A stretch of 64,000 nucleotides of DNA from PALSA-968 sp964387075 (GTDB lineage Bacteria; Bacteroidota; Bacteroidia; B-17B0; Aurantibacillaceae), in contig CAYLVB010000001.1 in assembly GCA_964387075.1 (NCBI GenBank), positions 124,001-188,000 of the forward strand. Direction: 5' to 3'. Every line of letters starts with the position of its first letter. Within the stretch, counting starts at the first letter, position 1. This document shows positions 7,353 to 17,200 of the stretch, piece after piece. The position numbers and the translations under genes are program-made. Under the pieces are notes generated by a model that saw nothing but the letters and a program-made list of their open reading frames with translations, searched no databases and was not told the DNA's origin.

Positions 7353-8012
7353 TTAACTTATGTTCGCTCTGTTCCCCAACGGCCTTTTAGGGCGTTGGAT
7401 CAATTTTTGCAAATAGTCAAGAGGCTCCATGAAATGAGGGTTTATGTGAATCTTACCATGCATAATAACATGTGAATGTGTGGCAAGCACATCTGCAACG
7501 GCGCTTCCGCTGAACCTATTGATATCGTAGATACATAATATCGAACACTCATGCTTTTTAGACAGGTGATTTAGGCGGGCTTCATACTCCATCAATTCGT
7601 CAGTACCGGGCATATTTTTCAATGCCCATTCCATTTCACCACACCCCCGAAATCTCCTGTAAGGTCCGCTCGAGGCGCCGATCAATGCCTGTTCAACAAT
7701 ATTGAACATTCGTTCGGCCGCAAAGGCGCCTTCCCGTAAATAGGTGTCTTCTGAAGCAACAACCTTTAGTTGCCCCCTTTGAACTGTTTCTTCTACCGGA
7801 ATATTCGCTTCCAACAATCTTAAACGGTGCTCATGATGCTTATTACTCTCCAATATCGTTAAAACCTCTTCATTGTTATCTATCCCCTCCTTTAACCAGG
7901 GCAACAATATTTCATACTGCTCTTCCCTTGAATCGAAAAAAGCGCAAATGTGCGGAGAACCTGTAATAGTTTCGCCACACAAAGTAACCGACTGTTGTTT
8001 TTTTATAGTCAT
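7353..8012 (-). CDS. MEDS-domain (DcmR-like sensory) protein, copy 1
   Basis: First gene of the MEDS-MEDS-PAS group. Its 219 residues comprise one MEDS domain: GSPHICAFFDSREEQYEILL with LKEGIDNNEEVLTILE, then RFRGCGEMEWALKNMPGTDE, LMEYEARLNHLSKKHECSIL, CIYDINRFSGSAVADVL and HSHVIMHGKIHINPHF. These correspond to the conserved DM.W, Y(E).ln, C.Yd and H..v..g positions of the family. Several Cys and His residues (in CGEM, CSILC, HSHVIMHGKIHINPH) could bind metal or a redox group, which is inference. No DNA-binding or kinase domain is attached. Start ATG at 8012 lies 11 bases from a TATCTTTG box. Confidence 0.82.
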   Translation of the reverse strand: MTIKKQQSVTLCGETITGSPHICAFFDSREEQYEILLPWLKEGIDNNEEVLTILESNKHHEHRLRLLEANIPVEETVQRGQLKVVASEDTYLREGAFAAERMFNIVEQALIGASSGPYRRFRGCGEMEWALKNMPGTDELMEYEARLNHLSKKHECSILCIYDINRFSGSAVADVLATHSHVIMHGKIHINPHFMEPLDYLQKLIQRPKRPLGNRANIS

Positions 8013-8023
8013 TTTAGTTAAAC

Positions 8024-8056
8024 CAAAGATAGAAAAGAAACATTTCTTTTTTCAAA
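8024..8056 (-). promoter_or_regulatory. Promoter of the MEDS-MEDS-PAS group (TTTG-N21-TATCTTTG)
   Basis: TATCTTTG (8031-8024, minus strand) is a perfect -7 box; TTTG at 8056-8053 is 21 bases upstream, slightly long. A second TAAATTTG lies at 8052-8059 and may be an alternative -7 element. Confidence 0.45.
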
Positions 8057-8382
8057 TTTATCCTTTAAAACTTACCGCCCCCTTTAAAACAATCAAGTAG
8101 GTAAAAAAAACCGTTAAAAGCCGGGTTTTTATCGTTAACATCTTGAAAAATCGGATATCGGGTTTACCCTAAGGATCAGAAAGACAACCTTTTATGTACA
8201 TAAAAAAAGGCCGTTCTTTTGAGCAGGTTATGCACCCGATGCGCATTTCTACTTCATGGGGGGATTAACTCCGTTGATCCCTGTTCTCCGGAAGTCAGAA
8301 TACAAAAGGCAGCTTGCCGCTGCTTTTTAAGCTTTAGTCCGTTTATGATAGCCTGCCCGGCTTTCAACACTCCCTAAAACTT
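8057..8382. other. Intergenic stretch without a supported gene; hairpin at 8304-8328
   Basis: No ORF here looks like a protein. An imperfect hairpin AAAAGGCAGC/GCTGCTTTTT (8304-8313 and 8319-8328, one bulged G) with flanking A and T runs could terminate transcription in either direction. The rest shows no repeat or RNA that I recognise. Confidence 0.35.
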
Positions 8383-8407
8383 AAAAAGCGCCTAAAAGGC
8401 GCTTTTT
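8383..8407 (-). terminator. Intrinsic terminator after tRNA-Ser
   Basis: AAAAAGCGCC (8383-8392) and GGCGCTTTTT (8398-8407) form a perfect 10-bp stem with a 5-base loop. On the minus strand it begins 13 bases after the tRNA 3' end and ends in a T-run. It could work in both directions. Confidence 0.8.
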
Positions 8408-8419
8408 GTTTTTATTCCG

Positions 8420-8506
8420 CGGAGACTGAGAGATTCGAACTCTCGATACGGTTTCCCGTATACATCCTTTCCAGGGATGCTCCTTCAGCCACTCGGACAA
8501 GTCTCC
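8420..8506 (-). tRNA. tRNA-Ser(GGA)
   Basis: Reading the minus strand, the acceptor stem GGAGACT pairs with AGTCTCC, the anticodon stem CATCC/GGATG holds the loop CTGGAAA with anticodon GGA (serine UCC/UCU codons), a long variable arm ACGGGAAACCGT marks a class II tRNA, and GTTCGAATC is the T-loop. The discriminator base is G, as in serine tRNAs. CCA is not encoded. It has its own promoter (8545-8573) and terminator (8383-8407). Confidence 0.97.
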
Positions 8507-8544
8507 CTTTTATTAATTCAATTCAAGGTATTGAAAAAGGAGCA

Positions 8545-8573
8545 CAAATTTAGCATTTATTACGTAAAGGCAA
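8545..8573 (-). promoter_or_regulatory. Promoter of tRNA-Ser (TTG-N18-TAAATTTG)
   Basis: TTG (8573-8571) and TAAATTTG (8552-8545), 18 bases apart on the minus strand, lie about 40 bases upstream of the tRNA and just after the stop of the metalloprotease gene. A strong match to the consensus. Confidence 0.6.
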
Positions 8574-8579
8574 GGCCGA

Positions 8580-9896
8580 TCATCTTTGAATGGCTATTTT
8601 CTTAACGGCCTGCGCCTGCGAATTGAGAACCTTTACCAGGTACAGTCCATTGCTAAGCTCAAATAGCGGTATGGTGTTTTGAAAAGTAAGCTCCTTACTT
8701 GTTTTTACTAACTGACCGGTTTGATCATATATCTCATAAGCAAGATCAGCCAGCGTGAGCTGCGTAAAATTCAAATGCAAAACATCGGATGCCGGGTTGG
8801 GATAGACGAACACATGATCAGAAAAATACGCATACTGATCCTTTATCCCCACAGCCGAACAACCGGCCGGCGATGTTTGAATAGCGAAACGCGCGCTGTC
8901 CGTATTAAAAAAAGAATACATACGCGCTTTTTGGCCAAGGGTGAATAAAGCCATACAGGCATCCGCCGAGTAATCCATATAATTCTCTACCATATCCGGT
9001 GGGTCAATGGTGCCCCAATAAGGCGCTTCATTCGCGCAGGAATTCATGGTGAGATTACAATCTGATTGCGACTTGGCCGAGGCGTTTGGGGTATCATCCA
9101 CGAAATCGCTTGAGTCGCAATGCACGCCGGACTGCGTGTCGTCGTCGGCCCAGATATGTCGCATGCCCAGCCAGTGTCCAACTTCATGCACGGTGGTGCG
9201 CCCCAGGTTGTTTGGCGAAGGAGCTGTGCCCAACCCGAAATACTGGCTTTGGATCACAACGCCGTCTACGTTTGCCGGACCTCCGGGAAATGTAGCATAA
9301 CCCAGCACTACAACGGTGCCGAAAATACTCATATCACAGGTCCATATATTCAGGTATTTATCATGGGGCCAGGCATCATCTCCATTGGTGGCTGAGCTCT
9401 TTACCTTATCAAAATTGAACAGCGGATCAAAAGAAGCGTTGGAAGGCGCCGATTTGCGAACAATGCCGGTGGTTGGATTTCCCTGTGGGTCTGTGGCGGC
9501 GAGGCAAAATTCAACTTCAATATCGGCGCCAAGGGAGTCAAAGATCGGTCTTATACCCTGGAAGTTCGGGTTTTGCAGGCGAAAACATTCGTTCAATATC
9601 TGTACCTGGCGCACGATCTGTGTGTCGGGAATATTTTGCGCCGCATTCTTATACACAACGTGCACTACAACCGGGATGGTAATGATCGCTCCTTGCTTTT
9701 TTAATGCGGCCTGCCTGTTCGCCGGGTTGGCCAGCCAGCTTCTGGCCATCTGCTCAGCGTGCGCATAACCTGCTGCAATAGCCGGATCTTTTTTGTGTTC
9801 ATGGAGCACATCCATGGTTGCGCATTTGCCGGAATTTTGAGCGGATCCTGAATTTATCAGGAAGACAGAGCAAAAGAAGAATATTGCTTTTTTCAT
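8580..9896 (-). CDS. M43-family zinc metalloprotease (cytophagalysin/pappalysin-like), T9SS cargo
   Basis: The 438-residue preproprotein has a signal peptide (1-20, ending GSAQ), a short propeptide, and an M43 catalytic domain with the zinc motif HEVGHWLGMRH at 237-247 (ligands His237, His241, His247; catalytic Glu238) and a downstream Met-turn ENYMDYS with Met307. Cysteines in CDSSDFVDDTP and the following loop match the calcium/disulfide region of the family. The final 80 residues form a type A T9SS sorting domain (VYPNPASDVLHLNF, ending VKVLNSQAQAVKKIAIQR), so the enzyme is probably exported through the outer membrane and released or attached to the surface to digest proteins. It is a single gene with a near-perfect promoter at 9914-9943. 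Confidence 0.92.
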   Translation of the reverse strand: MKKAIFFFCSVFLINSGSAQNSGKCATMDVLHEHKKDPAIAAGYAHAEQMARSWLANPANRQAALKKQGAIITIPVVVHVVYKNAAQNIPDTQIVRQVQILNECFRLQNPNFQGIRPIFDSLGADIEVEFCLAATDPQGNPTTGIVRKSAPSNASFDPLFNFDKVKSSATNGDDAWPHDKYLNIWTCDMSIFGTVVVLGYATFPGGPANVDGVVIQSQYFGLGTAPSPNNLGRTTVHEVGHWLGMRHIWADDDTQSGVHCDSSDFVDDTPNASAKSQSDCNLTMNSCANEAPYWGTIDPPDMVENYMDYSADACMALFTLGQKARMYSFFNTDSARFAIQTSPAGCSAVGIKDQYAYFSDHVFVYPNPASDVLHLNFTQLTLADLAYEIYDQTGQLVKTSKELTFQNTIPLFELSNGLYLVKVLNSQAQAVKKIAIQR

Positions 9897-9913
9897 GTAA
9901 AAAGGTTATAAAG

Positions 9914-9943
9914 CAAATATAACCAATACAACAAAATAGGCAA
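9914..9943 (-). promoter_or_regulatory. Promoter of the M43 protease gene (TTG-N19-TATATTTG)
   Basis: TTG (9943-9941) and TATATTTG (9921-9914) on the minus strand are 19 bases apart; the ATG follows 17 bases after the -7 box. Confidence 0.6.
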
Positions 9944-9968
9944 CCGGGTGATGATCTTTTACAGAGGT

Positions 9969-11168
9969 TTAAGCTGAGACCTTCAAGCACCCCAGTTCTT
10001 TCCCAACTTTTGCAAAGGCGGCTATGGCCTTATCAAGGTGTTCTTTCTCGTGCGCAGCCGATAATTGCACACGTATACGGGCCTGACCCTTGGGAACAAC
10101 AGGGTAGAAGAACCCGATCACATAAATTCCTTCTGCCAAAAGTTTCTCCGCAAAGGTCTGGGCAAGTTTAGCGTCGTAGAGCATGATAGGCACGATCGCA
10201 GAATCGCCGTTCTTAAAGTCGAGCCCTGATTCTTTGATGCCTTTTTTGAAGTAATTGATGTTCCACTCCAGTTTATCGCGCAAAGCGGTGGTTTCACTCA
10301 GCAGATCGAAGATGGCCATAGAAGCGCCCACGATATGCGGAGCCAGCGAATTTGAAAAAAGGTAGGGGCGTGAGCGTTGTCTCAACATCTCAATGATCTC
10401 TTTTTTTCCACTGGTAAAGCCGCCCATAGCGCCACCTAGCGCTTTACCTAAAGTGCCGGTGATGATGTCTATACGATGCATGACGTTCTTCAGTTCAATG
10501 GTGCCGCGACCCGTTTTCCCAATGAAACCGCTGGCGTGACTTTCGTCCACCATCACCATGGCCTTGTATTTGTCGGCCAGATCACAAATTTTATCTAATG
10601 GGGCTACAAAGCCGTCCATACTGAAAACGCCGTCGGTAACAATTAAACGGTAGCGTTGTTTCTGCGCCGCTTTCAATTGCTCTTCCAGGTCGTTCATATC
10701 GCAATTCTTATAACGATAGCGTTGTGCCTTACACAAACGAACGCCGTCGATGATAGAAGCGTGGTTCAATTCATCCGAAATGATGGCATCTTCTTCTCCC
10801 AGTAAAGGTTCAAAAACACCGCCGTTCGCGTCAAAGCAGGCCGCGTAAAGAATGGTGTCTTCCTGTCCCACGAACTTCGAGATCTTTTCTTCCAGTTGCT
10901 TGTGAATATCCTGGGTTCCGCAAATGAAGCGTACGGAAGACATCCCGTAACCGCGGTGATCGAGCGTTTTATGGGCAGCTTCGATAACCTTGGGGTGGGA
11001 GGAGAGCCCCAGGTAATTATTAGCGCAGAAGATGATCACTTCTTTGCCATCCTTCATTTTGATGACCGCGCCCTGCTCGCTGGCTATTACGCGCTCGCGT
11101 TTAAAAAGTCCGGCATCATCAATGGCGGCAAGCTCTTTTTTCAAATGTTCCTGGAATGCTCCGTACAT
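9969..11168 (-). CDS. kbl: Glycine C-acetyltransferase (2-amino-3-ketobutyrate CoA ligase)
   Basis: A PLP-dependent alpha-oxoamine synthase that cleaves 2-amino-3-ketobutyrate with CoA to glycine and acetyl-CoA, the second step of threonine breakdown after threonine dehydrogenase. From the start used here it has 398 residues, the same length as the Escherichia coli enzyme, and begins MYGAFQEHLKKEL like the family. Diagnostic stretches are YGMSSVRFICGTQDIHKQLE, DANGGVFEPLLGEEDAIISD, LNHASIIDGVRLCKAQRYRY, VDESHASGFIGKTGRG and TGTLGKALGGAMGG with the PLP lysine (Lys242). An ATG at 11240 would add 24 residues that do not resemble the family. No threonine dehydrogenase gene adjoins it. A serine palmitoyltransferase paralogue is the main alternative but the RFICGTQD region favours Kbl. 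Confidence 0.92.
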   Translation of the reverse strand: MYGAFQEHLKKELAAIDDAGLFKRERVIASEQGAVIKMKDGKEVIIFCANNYLGLSSHPKVIEAAHKTLDHRGYGMSSVRFICGTQDIHKQLEEKISKFVGQEDTILYAACFDANGGVFEPLLGEEDAIISDELNHASIIDGVRLCKAQRYRYKNCDMNDLEEQLKAAQKQRYRLIVTDGVFSMDGFVAPLDKICDLADKYKAMVMVDESHASGFIGKTGRGTIELKNVMHRIDIITGTLGKALGGAMGGFTSGKKEIIEMLRQRSRPYLFSNSLAPHIVGASMAIFDLLSETTALRDKLEWNINYFKKGIKESGLDFKNGDSAIVPIMLYDAKLAQTFAEKLLAEGIYVIGFFYPVVPKGQARIRVQLSAAHEKEHLDKAIAAFAKVGKELGCLKVSA

Positions 11169-11288
11169 GTCTGTAGAATTTTGACAAATATCGGGTTTCT
11201 GGGGTTTCGAAGGAAATTCTTTTTCCAACGATGTTTGCATAAAACAGGCAGGGCCGGGTAGGGCTCAGCCGGTTTTTTCGACTTTGTG

Positions 11289-11528
11289 CTAACGGTAGCC
11301 GAAGCCCTGGCTCACGCGCCAGCTGATGCTGCTCATGAAGGTCTTCAGTGTTTCTCGGGTCTCGGCACGTTCTTTGGCGTTCTCGGTCAGCACCGCTGCA
11401 ATAAAATCCGAGAGTTCCTTTTTGTCTTCACCTTCCACCAATACGCTCAATAGCTCGGCGGCAGCATTGAATTTTTTTTCCTTCAGCAATCCCAGCGCGT
11501 CTTCGATCTTCTGATTATATTCCCTCAT
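11289..11528 (-). CDS. Small helical protein of unknown function
   Basis: A 79-residue product with no family I recognise. It is rich in Glu, Lys, Ala and Leu (KIEDALGLLKEKKFNAAAEL, LSVLVEGEDKKELSDFIAAV, LTENAKERAETRETLKTFM) and would fold as three or four helices resembling a single TPR-like hairpin, ending in SWRVSQGFGYR. No signal peptide. It lies 120 bases upstream of the kbl start on the same strand and could share a transcript with it. Real coding is suggested by its composition and conserved-looking helices, but it is not proven. Confidence 0.5.
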   Translation of the reverse strand: MREYNQKIEDALGLLKEKKFNAAAELLSVLVEGEDKKELSDFIAAVLTENAKERAETRETLKTFMSSISWRVSQGFGYR

Positions 11529-11599
11529 GGCTTCCTGTTTGATATTTCAAATTAAGTAAAAAAGCCGGCTTTCTACAAATATTCTTTTGTACATTTATT

Positions 11600-12340
11600 G
11601 TGTTTGTGAGCGATCTCTTCTATAACCAGCTGACCGAGTTCATTTTTTTGCACCTCATCGCTTTGTGCGGAGGGATAGCCGTTACCCGCTGGGGATGGAA
11701 GGTGAATTACACGCGCAAGATCAACCATTTCTTTATTTTCTTTTCACCATACCTCATCAAACCGATCTTTCCTTTTACCGAAACACCGTATACGCAGGTA
11801 TGGCTGGCTATAGTGGGTATCTCCACGCTCGCGATCTATATCAAACCGATCAGAAATAACGTAAAGATCATACAGTGGATGTTCGCGGCGTTTGACCGGC
11901 CCGAGGATAGGCCACATACGCTGAAATGGCTTTTTACACAATATTTGGCCACGTACCTGGTGGCGCTGCCGCTTTGGCTGCTTTTTAAGAAGCAAGGGCA
12001 TACCGAGGCAATTCCTATCATCATTTTAATAAACGCGGTGGGCGACGGACTAGCGGAGCCGGTTGGCGTTACATGGGGGAAACACAAATACAAAGTGAAG
12101 GCTTTATTCACCAAAACAACCTTTACCAGAAGCCTGGAAGGAAGTTTTTGCGTGTATGCCGTATCCGTGCTGGCGCTTTTTGTTTACCGCGATGGATTTA
12201 CCACCGATCAATTCATCGCAGCGGTAATAGGGGTTCCGATCGTTGCCACGCTGGCTGAGGCCAAGTCGCCACATACCTGGGATAGCCCGTTCATTTTTGG
12301 GGCAACAGGACTGGCCCTGGCCGGCGTCTATCTGATCTGA
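11600..12340 (+). CDS. Polyprenol/dolichol kinase-like (SEC59/VTE5-type) membrane protein
   Basis: The 246-residue, strongly hydrophobic protein has about seven membrane segments and the signature of CTP-dependent lipid kinases related to dolichol kinase, phytol kinase VTE5 and CDP-diglyceride synthases: NAVGDGLAEPVGVTWGKHKY followed by TKTTFTRSLEGSFCVY (about residues 150-190), matching the GDGxAD-x2-G-x3-GK and KS.EGS pattern. It probably phosphorylates a long-chain prenol or related lipid in the inner membrane. The Asp expected after GDGxA is Glu here. The start is a GTG at 11600 (another GTG is at 11606). It reads away from kbl and is followed by a weak hairpin. Substrate is unknown. Confidence 0.7.
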   Translation: MFVSDLFYNQLTEFIFLHLIALCGGIAVTRWGWKVNYTRKINHFFIFFSPYLIKPIFPFTETPYTQVWLAIVGISTLAIYIKPIRNNVKIIQWMFAAFDRPEDRPHTLKWLFTQYLATYLVALPLWLLFKKQGHTEAIPIIILINAVGDGLAEPVGVTWGKHKYKVKALFTKTTFTRSLEGSFCVYAVSVLALFVYRDGFTTDQFIAAVIGVPIVATLAEAKSPHTWDSPFIFGATGLALAGVYLI

Positions 12341-12363
12341 TAAATCCCTTTAAAGGGGTTATT
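12341..12363 (+). terminator. Possible terminator after the polyprenol-kinase-like gene
   Basis: CCCTTTAAAGGG lies inside a longer imperfect palindrome (ATAAATCCCTTT/AAAGGGGTTAT) ending in ATTT. There is almost no loop and a poor T-run, so this is a weak call. Confidence 0.3.
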
Positions 12364-12491
12364 TGCGGGTACTTGAATTGGCCTATCTTTACAGTATTAT
12401 TAACCCAGGCAAGTTCTCTGATTTATTTCCTATAATTTACATTATGTTAAATAGGAATTCGATCAAATAGCTTGTTTATAATGAATTACAA

Positions 12492-14180
12492 GTGGCCATA
12501 TTCCATTTACTGAAACGTCCATCTCTACTGATTTTGCTTGGTTCGCTTAGCCTGACCGCCCCCGCCCAATCCTTTAAATTCAGTCAGAAATATACCCGCC
12601 ACGATAGCCTTCGTGGTACCCTTGGCCCCGGCCGCACCTGGTGGGACGTTTTAAAATACGACGTTTGGTTTACCCCCAACCGGGCCGACAGCACCATTAG
12701 CGGCTACAACGCCATTATCTATAAAGTTGTGGGCCCGCAAAACTTCATGCAGATCGATCTGCAGAAGCCTTTGCTGGTTGACAGCGCCGCCTTCATTGAT
12801 TCAAAAGGCAAAAGATCGCAGGTGCATTTGATCACGGCCAAACGCGACAGTAATTGCCTTTTCTTTAATGAGCTTCCGGCCCAGGAATTGAACTCCATCA
12901 ACACCTTCGTGGTCTACTACCACGGCCGACCAAGGATAGCCCGTTTTCCTCCCTGGGATGGCGGCCTGATCTGGAAATCCGATAAAAACGGAAATCCCTG
13001 GATCAGTATCGCTTGTCAGGGTTTAGGCGCCAGTGTTTGGTATCCCTGCAAGGATCACCAAAGCGATGAGCCCGACAGCGCCGGCCTGCACATTACCTGC
13101 CCGAATGATCTTGTGGGTGTTGGAAACGGTCGTCTACGCAGTAAAACCGCAAACTCAAACGGAACGACCACCTGGAACTGGGCCATTGTTTCGCCCATAA
13201 ACAGCTATTGCATCATTCCCTACGTTGGTAAATACACCCATTTTGGTGAGGTTTACCAGGGAGAAAATGGGCCGCTTGACATGGATTACTGGGTGCTTGA
13301 AGAGAATTTAGAGAAAGCAAAGACACAATTTGCCGACGCCCCAAAAATGATGAAGGCTTTTGAACATTGGTTTGGTCCTTACCCATTTTACAAAGACAGT
13401 TATAAATTGGTTGACGCGCCACATTTGGGCATGGAACACCAAAGCGCCACCGCTTACGGCAATGGATACCTGAATGGTTATTACGGCCGTGATCTATCGG
13501 GCACAGGTTGGGGCCTGAAATGGGATTTCATCATTATACACGAAAGCGGCCACGAATGGTTTGCCAATAACATTACTACCAAAGACATTGCCGATATGTG
13601 GGTGCACGAAGGGTTCACTAATTATTCGGAAACGCTCTTTACAGATTATTACTTCGGGAAGGACGCCGGCAACGCCTACTGCCAGGGAATTCGCAAGGGC
13701 ATCATGAATGATATACCGATCATTGGCCCTTATGGCGTGAACCAGGAAGGCAGCGGCGATATGTATCCCAAGGCGGCCAATATGCTGCACATGATCAGGC
13801 AATTAGTGGACGACGATGAGAAGTTCAGGATGATCCTTCGTGGCTTGAACCGCGACTTTAAATGGCATACCGTAACTACACAGGAAATAGAGGATTACAT
13901 AAACAAGCAAGCCAATAAAGACTTCTCTAGGATCTTTGATCAATACCTGAGAAATACAAAGATCCCCAAACTGACCTACAAGATCAAAAAAGGCATACTT
14001 ACCTATAAATGGACCAATTGTATGGAAGGATTCAATATGCCGGTAAAAGTAAGCCTTGAAAAGGACAAGTTCACGTTTATAAACTCTACTACTTCACCTC
14101 AAAAGGTCAAAATAAATGTAAAGGCAGAGGACTTTAAGGTAGATCCTAACTTCTACATTTTCACAGAAAAAATGAAGTAA
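12492..14180 (+). CDS. M1-family zinc aminopeptidase, exported
   Basis: The 562-residue protein begins with a signal peptide (about 1-26, ending TAPAQ) from a GTG start. The M1 substrate-binding motif appears as HLGMEHQSATAYGNGY (311-326, GMEH in place of the usual GAMEN) and the zinc site as HESGHEWFANN with His350, Glu351, His354 and third ligand Glu373, 19 residues on in MWVHEGFTNYSE. The N-terminal half is the beta-sandwich domain (DVWFTPNRADSTISGYN and later). The armadillo-like C-terminal domain of full-length M1 enzymes is missing, as is usual in the short Bacteroidota members. It likely trims peptides in the periplasm. No T9SS domain is present. It may form one transcription unit with the following gene, which starts 95 bases later. 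Confidence 0.9.
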   Translation: MAIFHLLKRPSLLILLGSLSLTAPAQSFKFSQKYTRHDSLRGTLGPGRTWWDVLKYDVWFTPNRADSTISGYNAIIYKVVGPQNFMQIDLQKPLLVDSAAFIDSKGKRSQVHLITAKRDSNCLFFNELPAQELNSINTFVVYYHGRPRIARFPPWDGGLIWKSDKNGNPWISIACQGLGASVWYPCKDHQSDEPDSAGLHITCPNDLVGVGNGRLRSKTANSNGTTTWNWAIVSPINSYCIIPYVGKYTHFGEVYQGENGPLDMDYWVLEENLEKAKTQFADAPKMMKAFEHWFGPYPFYKDSYKLVDAPHLGMEHQSATAYGNGYLNGYYGRDLSGTGWGLKWDFIIIHESGHEWFANNITTKDIADMWVHEGFTNYSETLFTDYYFGKDAGNAYCQGIRKGIMNDIPIIGPYGVNQEGSGDMYPKAANMLHMIRQLVDDDEKFRMILRGLNRDFKWHTVTTQEIEDYINKQANKDFSRIFDQYLRNTKIPKLTYKIKKGILTYKWTNCMEGFNMPVKVSLEKDKFTFINSTTSPQKVKINVKAEDFKVDPNFYIFTEKMK

Positions 14181-14275
14181 AAGCCGCGGTTTTAGCCACT
14201 TATTATCAAAATCCAACCACTTACCAAAGTACTTCCCAAAACGGCATTTGTTTTGTACCTTAGTACTGGATTTTC

Positions 14276-17200
14276 GTGAAAAAACTTATTCTTTCCATAA
14301 TATTGAGCGGAAGCCTCTTTTCCGTCTGGGCCCAACAAAGCCTGGCGATCAAAAAAGAAGGCGGAAAACTCTATTCAGACGCCTTTATACACGAGGCCTG
14401 TGATCTTTACGACTGGCATATTATTGAGAATACCCTCGCTAAGAACGTAGGTTCCAATCCCGGTACATGCAACGACTTCTTTAACTTCATCTTTAAAAGC
14501 GGGCAGGTTTCCATGACCGAATACCTGCAACTGGTTGACGAGAAGAAAATAGATAAGAGCAACGCGCTGCAATATTGGCTTGACAAACTCCCGCTCTTTG
14601 AAAAGCTGTACAAAGAAAAATATCTTCCACTCACCACACATCCAAACGTAAACCCGAAACAGGGCGGCGGAAGCACGGTGCAAACCGGTGGTGCCAATTG
14701 CAATAACCTTGATTTCACAACGAACAACACCAATGGCTGGACAGGCCAATGGAACAATGTCAGCCAGGGTCCGGGTTCGCAGATCTACGGCGGACTTGCA
14801 GTAAATGGTTTCAATTCCTCATTAATGGATCGCTGGGGATATGTACATGAGCTTTGCACGGGTGGTGTTGACAGAAACGTTCCCATCAATACAGTTCCGC
14901 CGGGCCATAATATCGCCATGCGTTTGGGTAACGACAGTGCTTACCGTATCATTTCCGCTAACGGAAACAATGTTACCTCGCTTCCTTACAATCACCAAAT
15001 CATTTCCAACACGTTTCTGGTTACCCAGCTGAATAAAGCGGTCACTTATTGGTATGCGGTTGTGCTCTGCCAGTATAATCCAAACAACCACGCTTCCAAC
15101 ATTCAGCCTTACTTCAAGATACGTTTGTATGATCAGAACGGGAACGAGATCATGTGCGCGCATTATGACGTGGACGCACTCACTGCGCCAACCATTGGCG
15201 GGTTTCAAACCATGAATGCCGATTTTTTTGACAACCAAACACAAACCTGGACGCCTTACGATTTTTTCTATAAAGACTGGAGCCAGGTGATGATCCCGCT
15301 TCAGAATTATGTGGGACAAAACGTAACGTTAACTTTTGAAACATCGGATTGCGCCGGTGGCGGACATCCGGGTTACGCTTACGTAACGGCAGATTGCGCG
15401 CCTATGCCCAATATCACCATCACTCCTTTCGCTTGCGGAAGTTCAGGATCAACCGCAACACTTACAGCTCCTGCCGGCGCCGGCACATATTCCTGGGCAG
15501 GCCCCGGAATTGTGGGTTCTAACAGCAACCAGGCAGTAACTGTGAACGCCGCGGGAGGCTATACTGTTACCATGACCACGCTCGGCAACAGTGGTTTCAA
15601 CTGCTCTTTCAGTGTAGATACTGTTATTGGTCCGCCACCGCCTGCTCCTACTGCTTCTTTTACCGCGCCTCCAACCTGTGCAGGAAGCCCGATGCAGTTC
15701 ACCGATCAATCGAACACCATGGGAGCGACCATAGTGAGTTGCAACTGGACCTTTGGTGACGGCACCGGTTCTACTGCTTTTAATCCAACGCATGTTTATG
15801 GTAGTGGTATCGCAGGGCAGGTGCCGGTGAATTATACCATAACAACCTCTACCGGCTGTGTAGCAACTTATTCCGCAATGGTAACCGTTTATTCTCCTCC
15901 CCTGCCCTTGTTCTCCACCAACCTGGTCTGTGTTGGGAACCCGACCTCTTTCAGTAACCAAACCGTTGGAGGAATATCTTATAGTTGGAATTTTGGGGAC
16001 GGATCGGCTTTATCAACGACTACAAACCCAACGCATACGTATGCGAGCTCGGGAACTTTTACTGCAACGTTAACGGCAACTTCGGCAAACACCTGCACGC
16101 TTGGCATTTCCATTCCTGTGATCGTAAAACCGCAACCGGTTGCTTCCGGCAATGCGCCGATAACGTGTTTAGGAAGCGTAACCAATTTTAATAACACATC
16201 TACATTCTCAGGTATTGCTACCTGGAGCTGGAATTTTGGAGATCCTTCCACGGGTGCCGACACTTCCAATGTCCAGAATCCTACGTATACTTATCCTGCC
16301 GCCGGTATTTATACCGTGTCGCTGGGATTAACGGCCGGTACCGGGTGCGCGGGCAGTACAACTTTTACAGTTTTGGTTTCTCCTTTGCCGGCTGTTTCCG
16401 CAACCCAGCCTCCACCCTATTGCCCGGGAGCATCTGTTCCTTCTCCTGTATTGACCAGTACACCATCAACCGGTGTAATTTATACCTGGAGCAACAACAA
16501 TACTGCTATCGGGCTTGGAGCAAGTGGCTTTGGCGTTCCTCCGCCTTTTATCGCGGGACAAAATACCACGGGTACGAATCTAAATGGAGTCATCACCGTT
16601 GTTCCTTCGCTCAATGGTTGTGCGGGTCCACCCACTACCTATACGATACAAATTCAAACCGCGCCGGTAATTGTGCAGCCGCCGGTTGAGCTTTGTCCGA
16701 ATTCTGTGAGCGCGCCCATTAATTTCGCAACCATTCCCGCGGGAGTTGCCGCTACTTTCAACTGGACGAACACAACACCGGGAACCAACATTGGTTTAAC
16801 GCAGCAGAATGGAACGGGTGCCTTGCCCGGTTTCGTTACGATCAATCCCGGAAGTTCAACGGTGTACAACATCATTTCGGTTTATGCATCTTTGAACGGA
16901 TGTAATGGTCCGCCGGCTTCGTTCTCTATTACGGTAAATCCGTATCCGCAGGCCAATTTTACGCATTCAAGAGCTTGTGAAGGCAACAATACGCTTTTTG
17001 CCGATGCTTCTACTATTTCTGCCGGTTACATCGCGCAATGGAATTGGGATATGGACGGAGATGGTTTGTTTGATGATGCGAGCTCACAATTTCCCCCGTA
17101 CATTTTCCCAACAGCGGGCATTTATACTGTGAGCCTGCAGGTTGAATCGAACAAAGGCTGCAGGAACGTGATCACGCACACACTCTCCGTTAATCCAAGT

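Noticed and set aside
8304..8328. Small RNA gene between the MEDS group and tRNA-Ser
   Set aside because: Only an imperfect hairpin is visible; no promoter with both boxes and no known RNA family.
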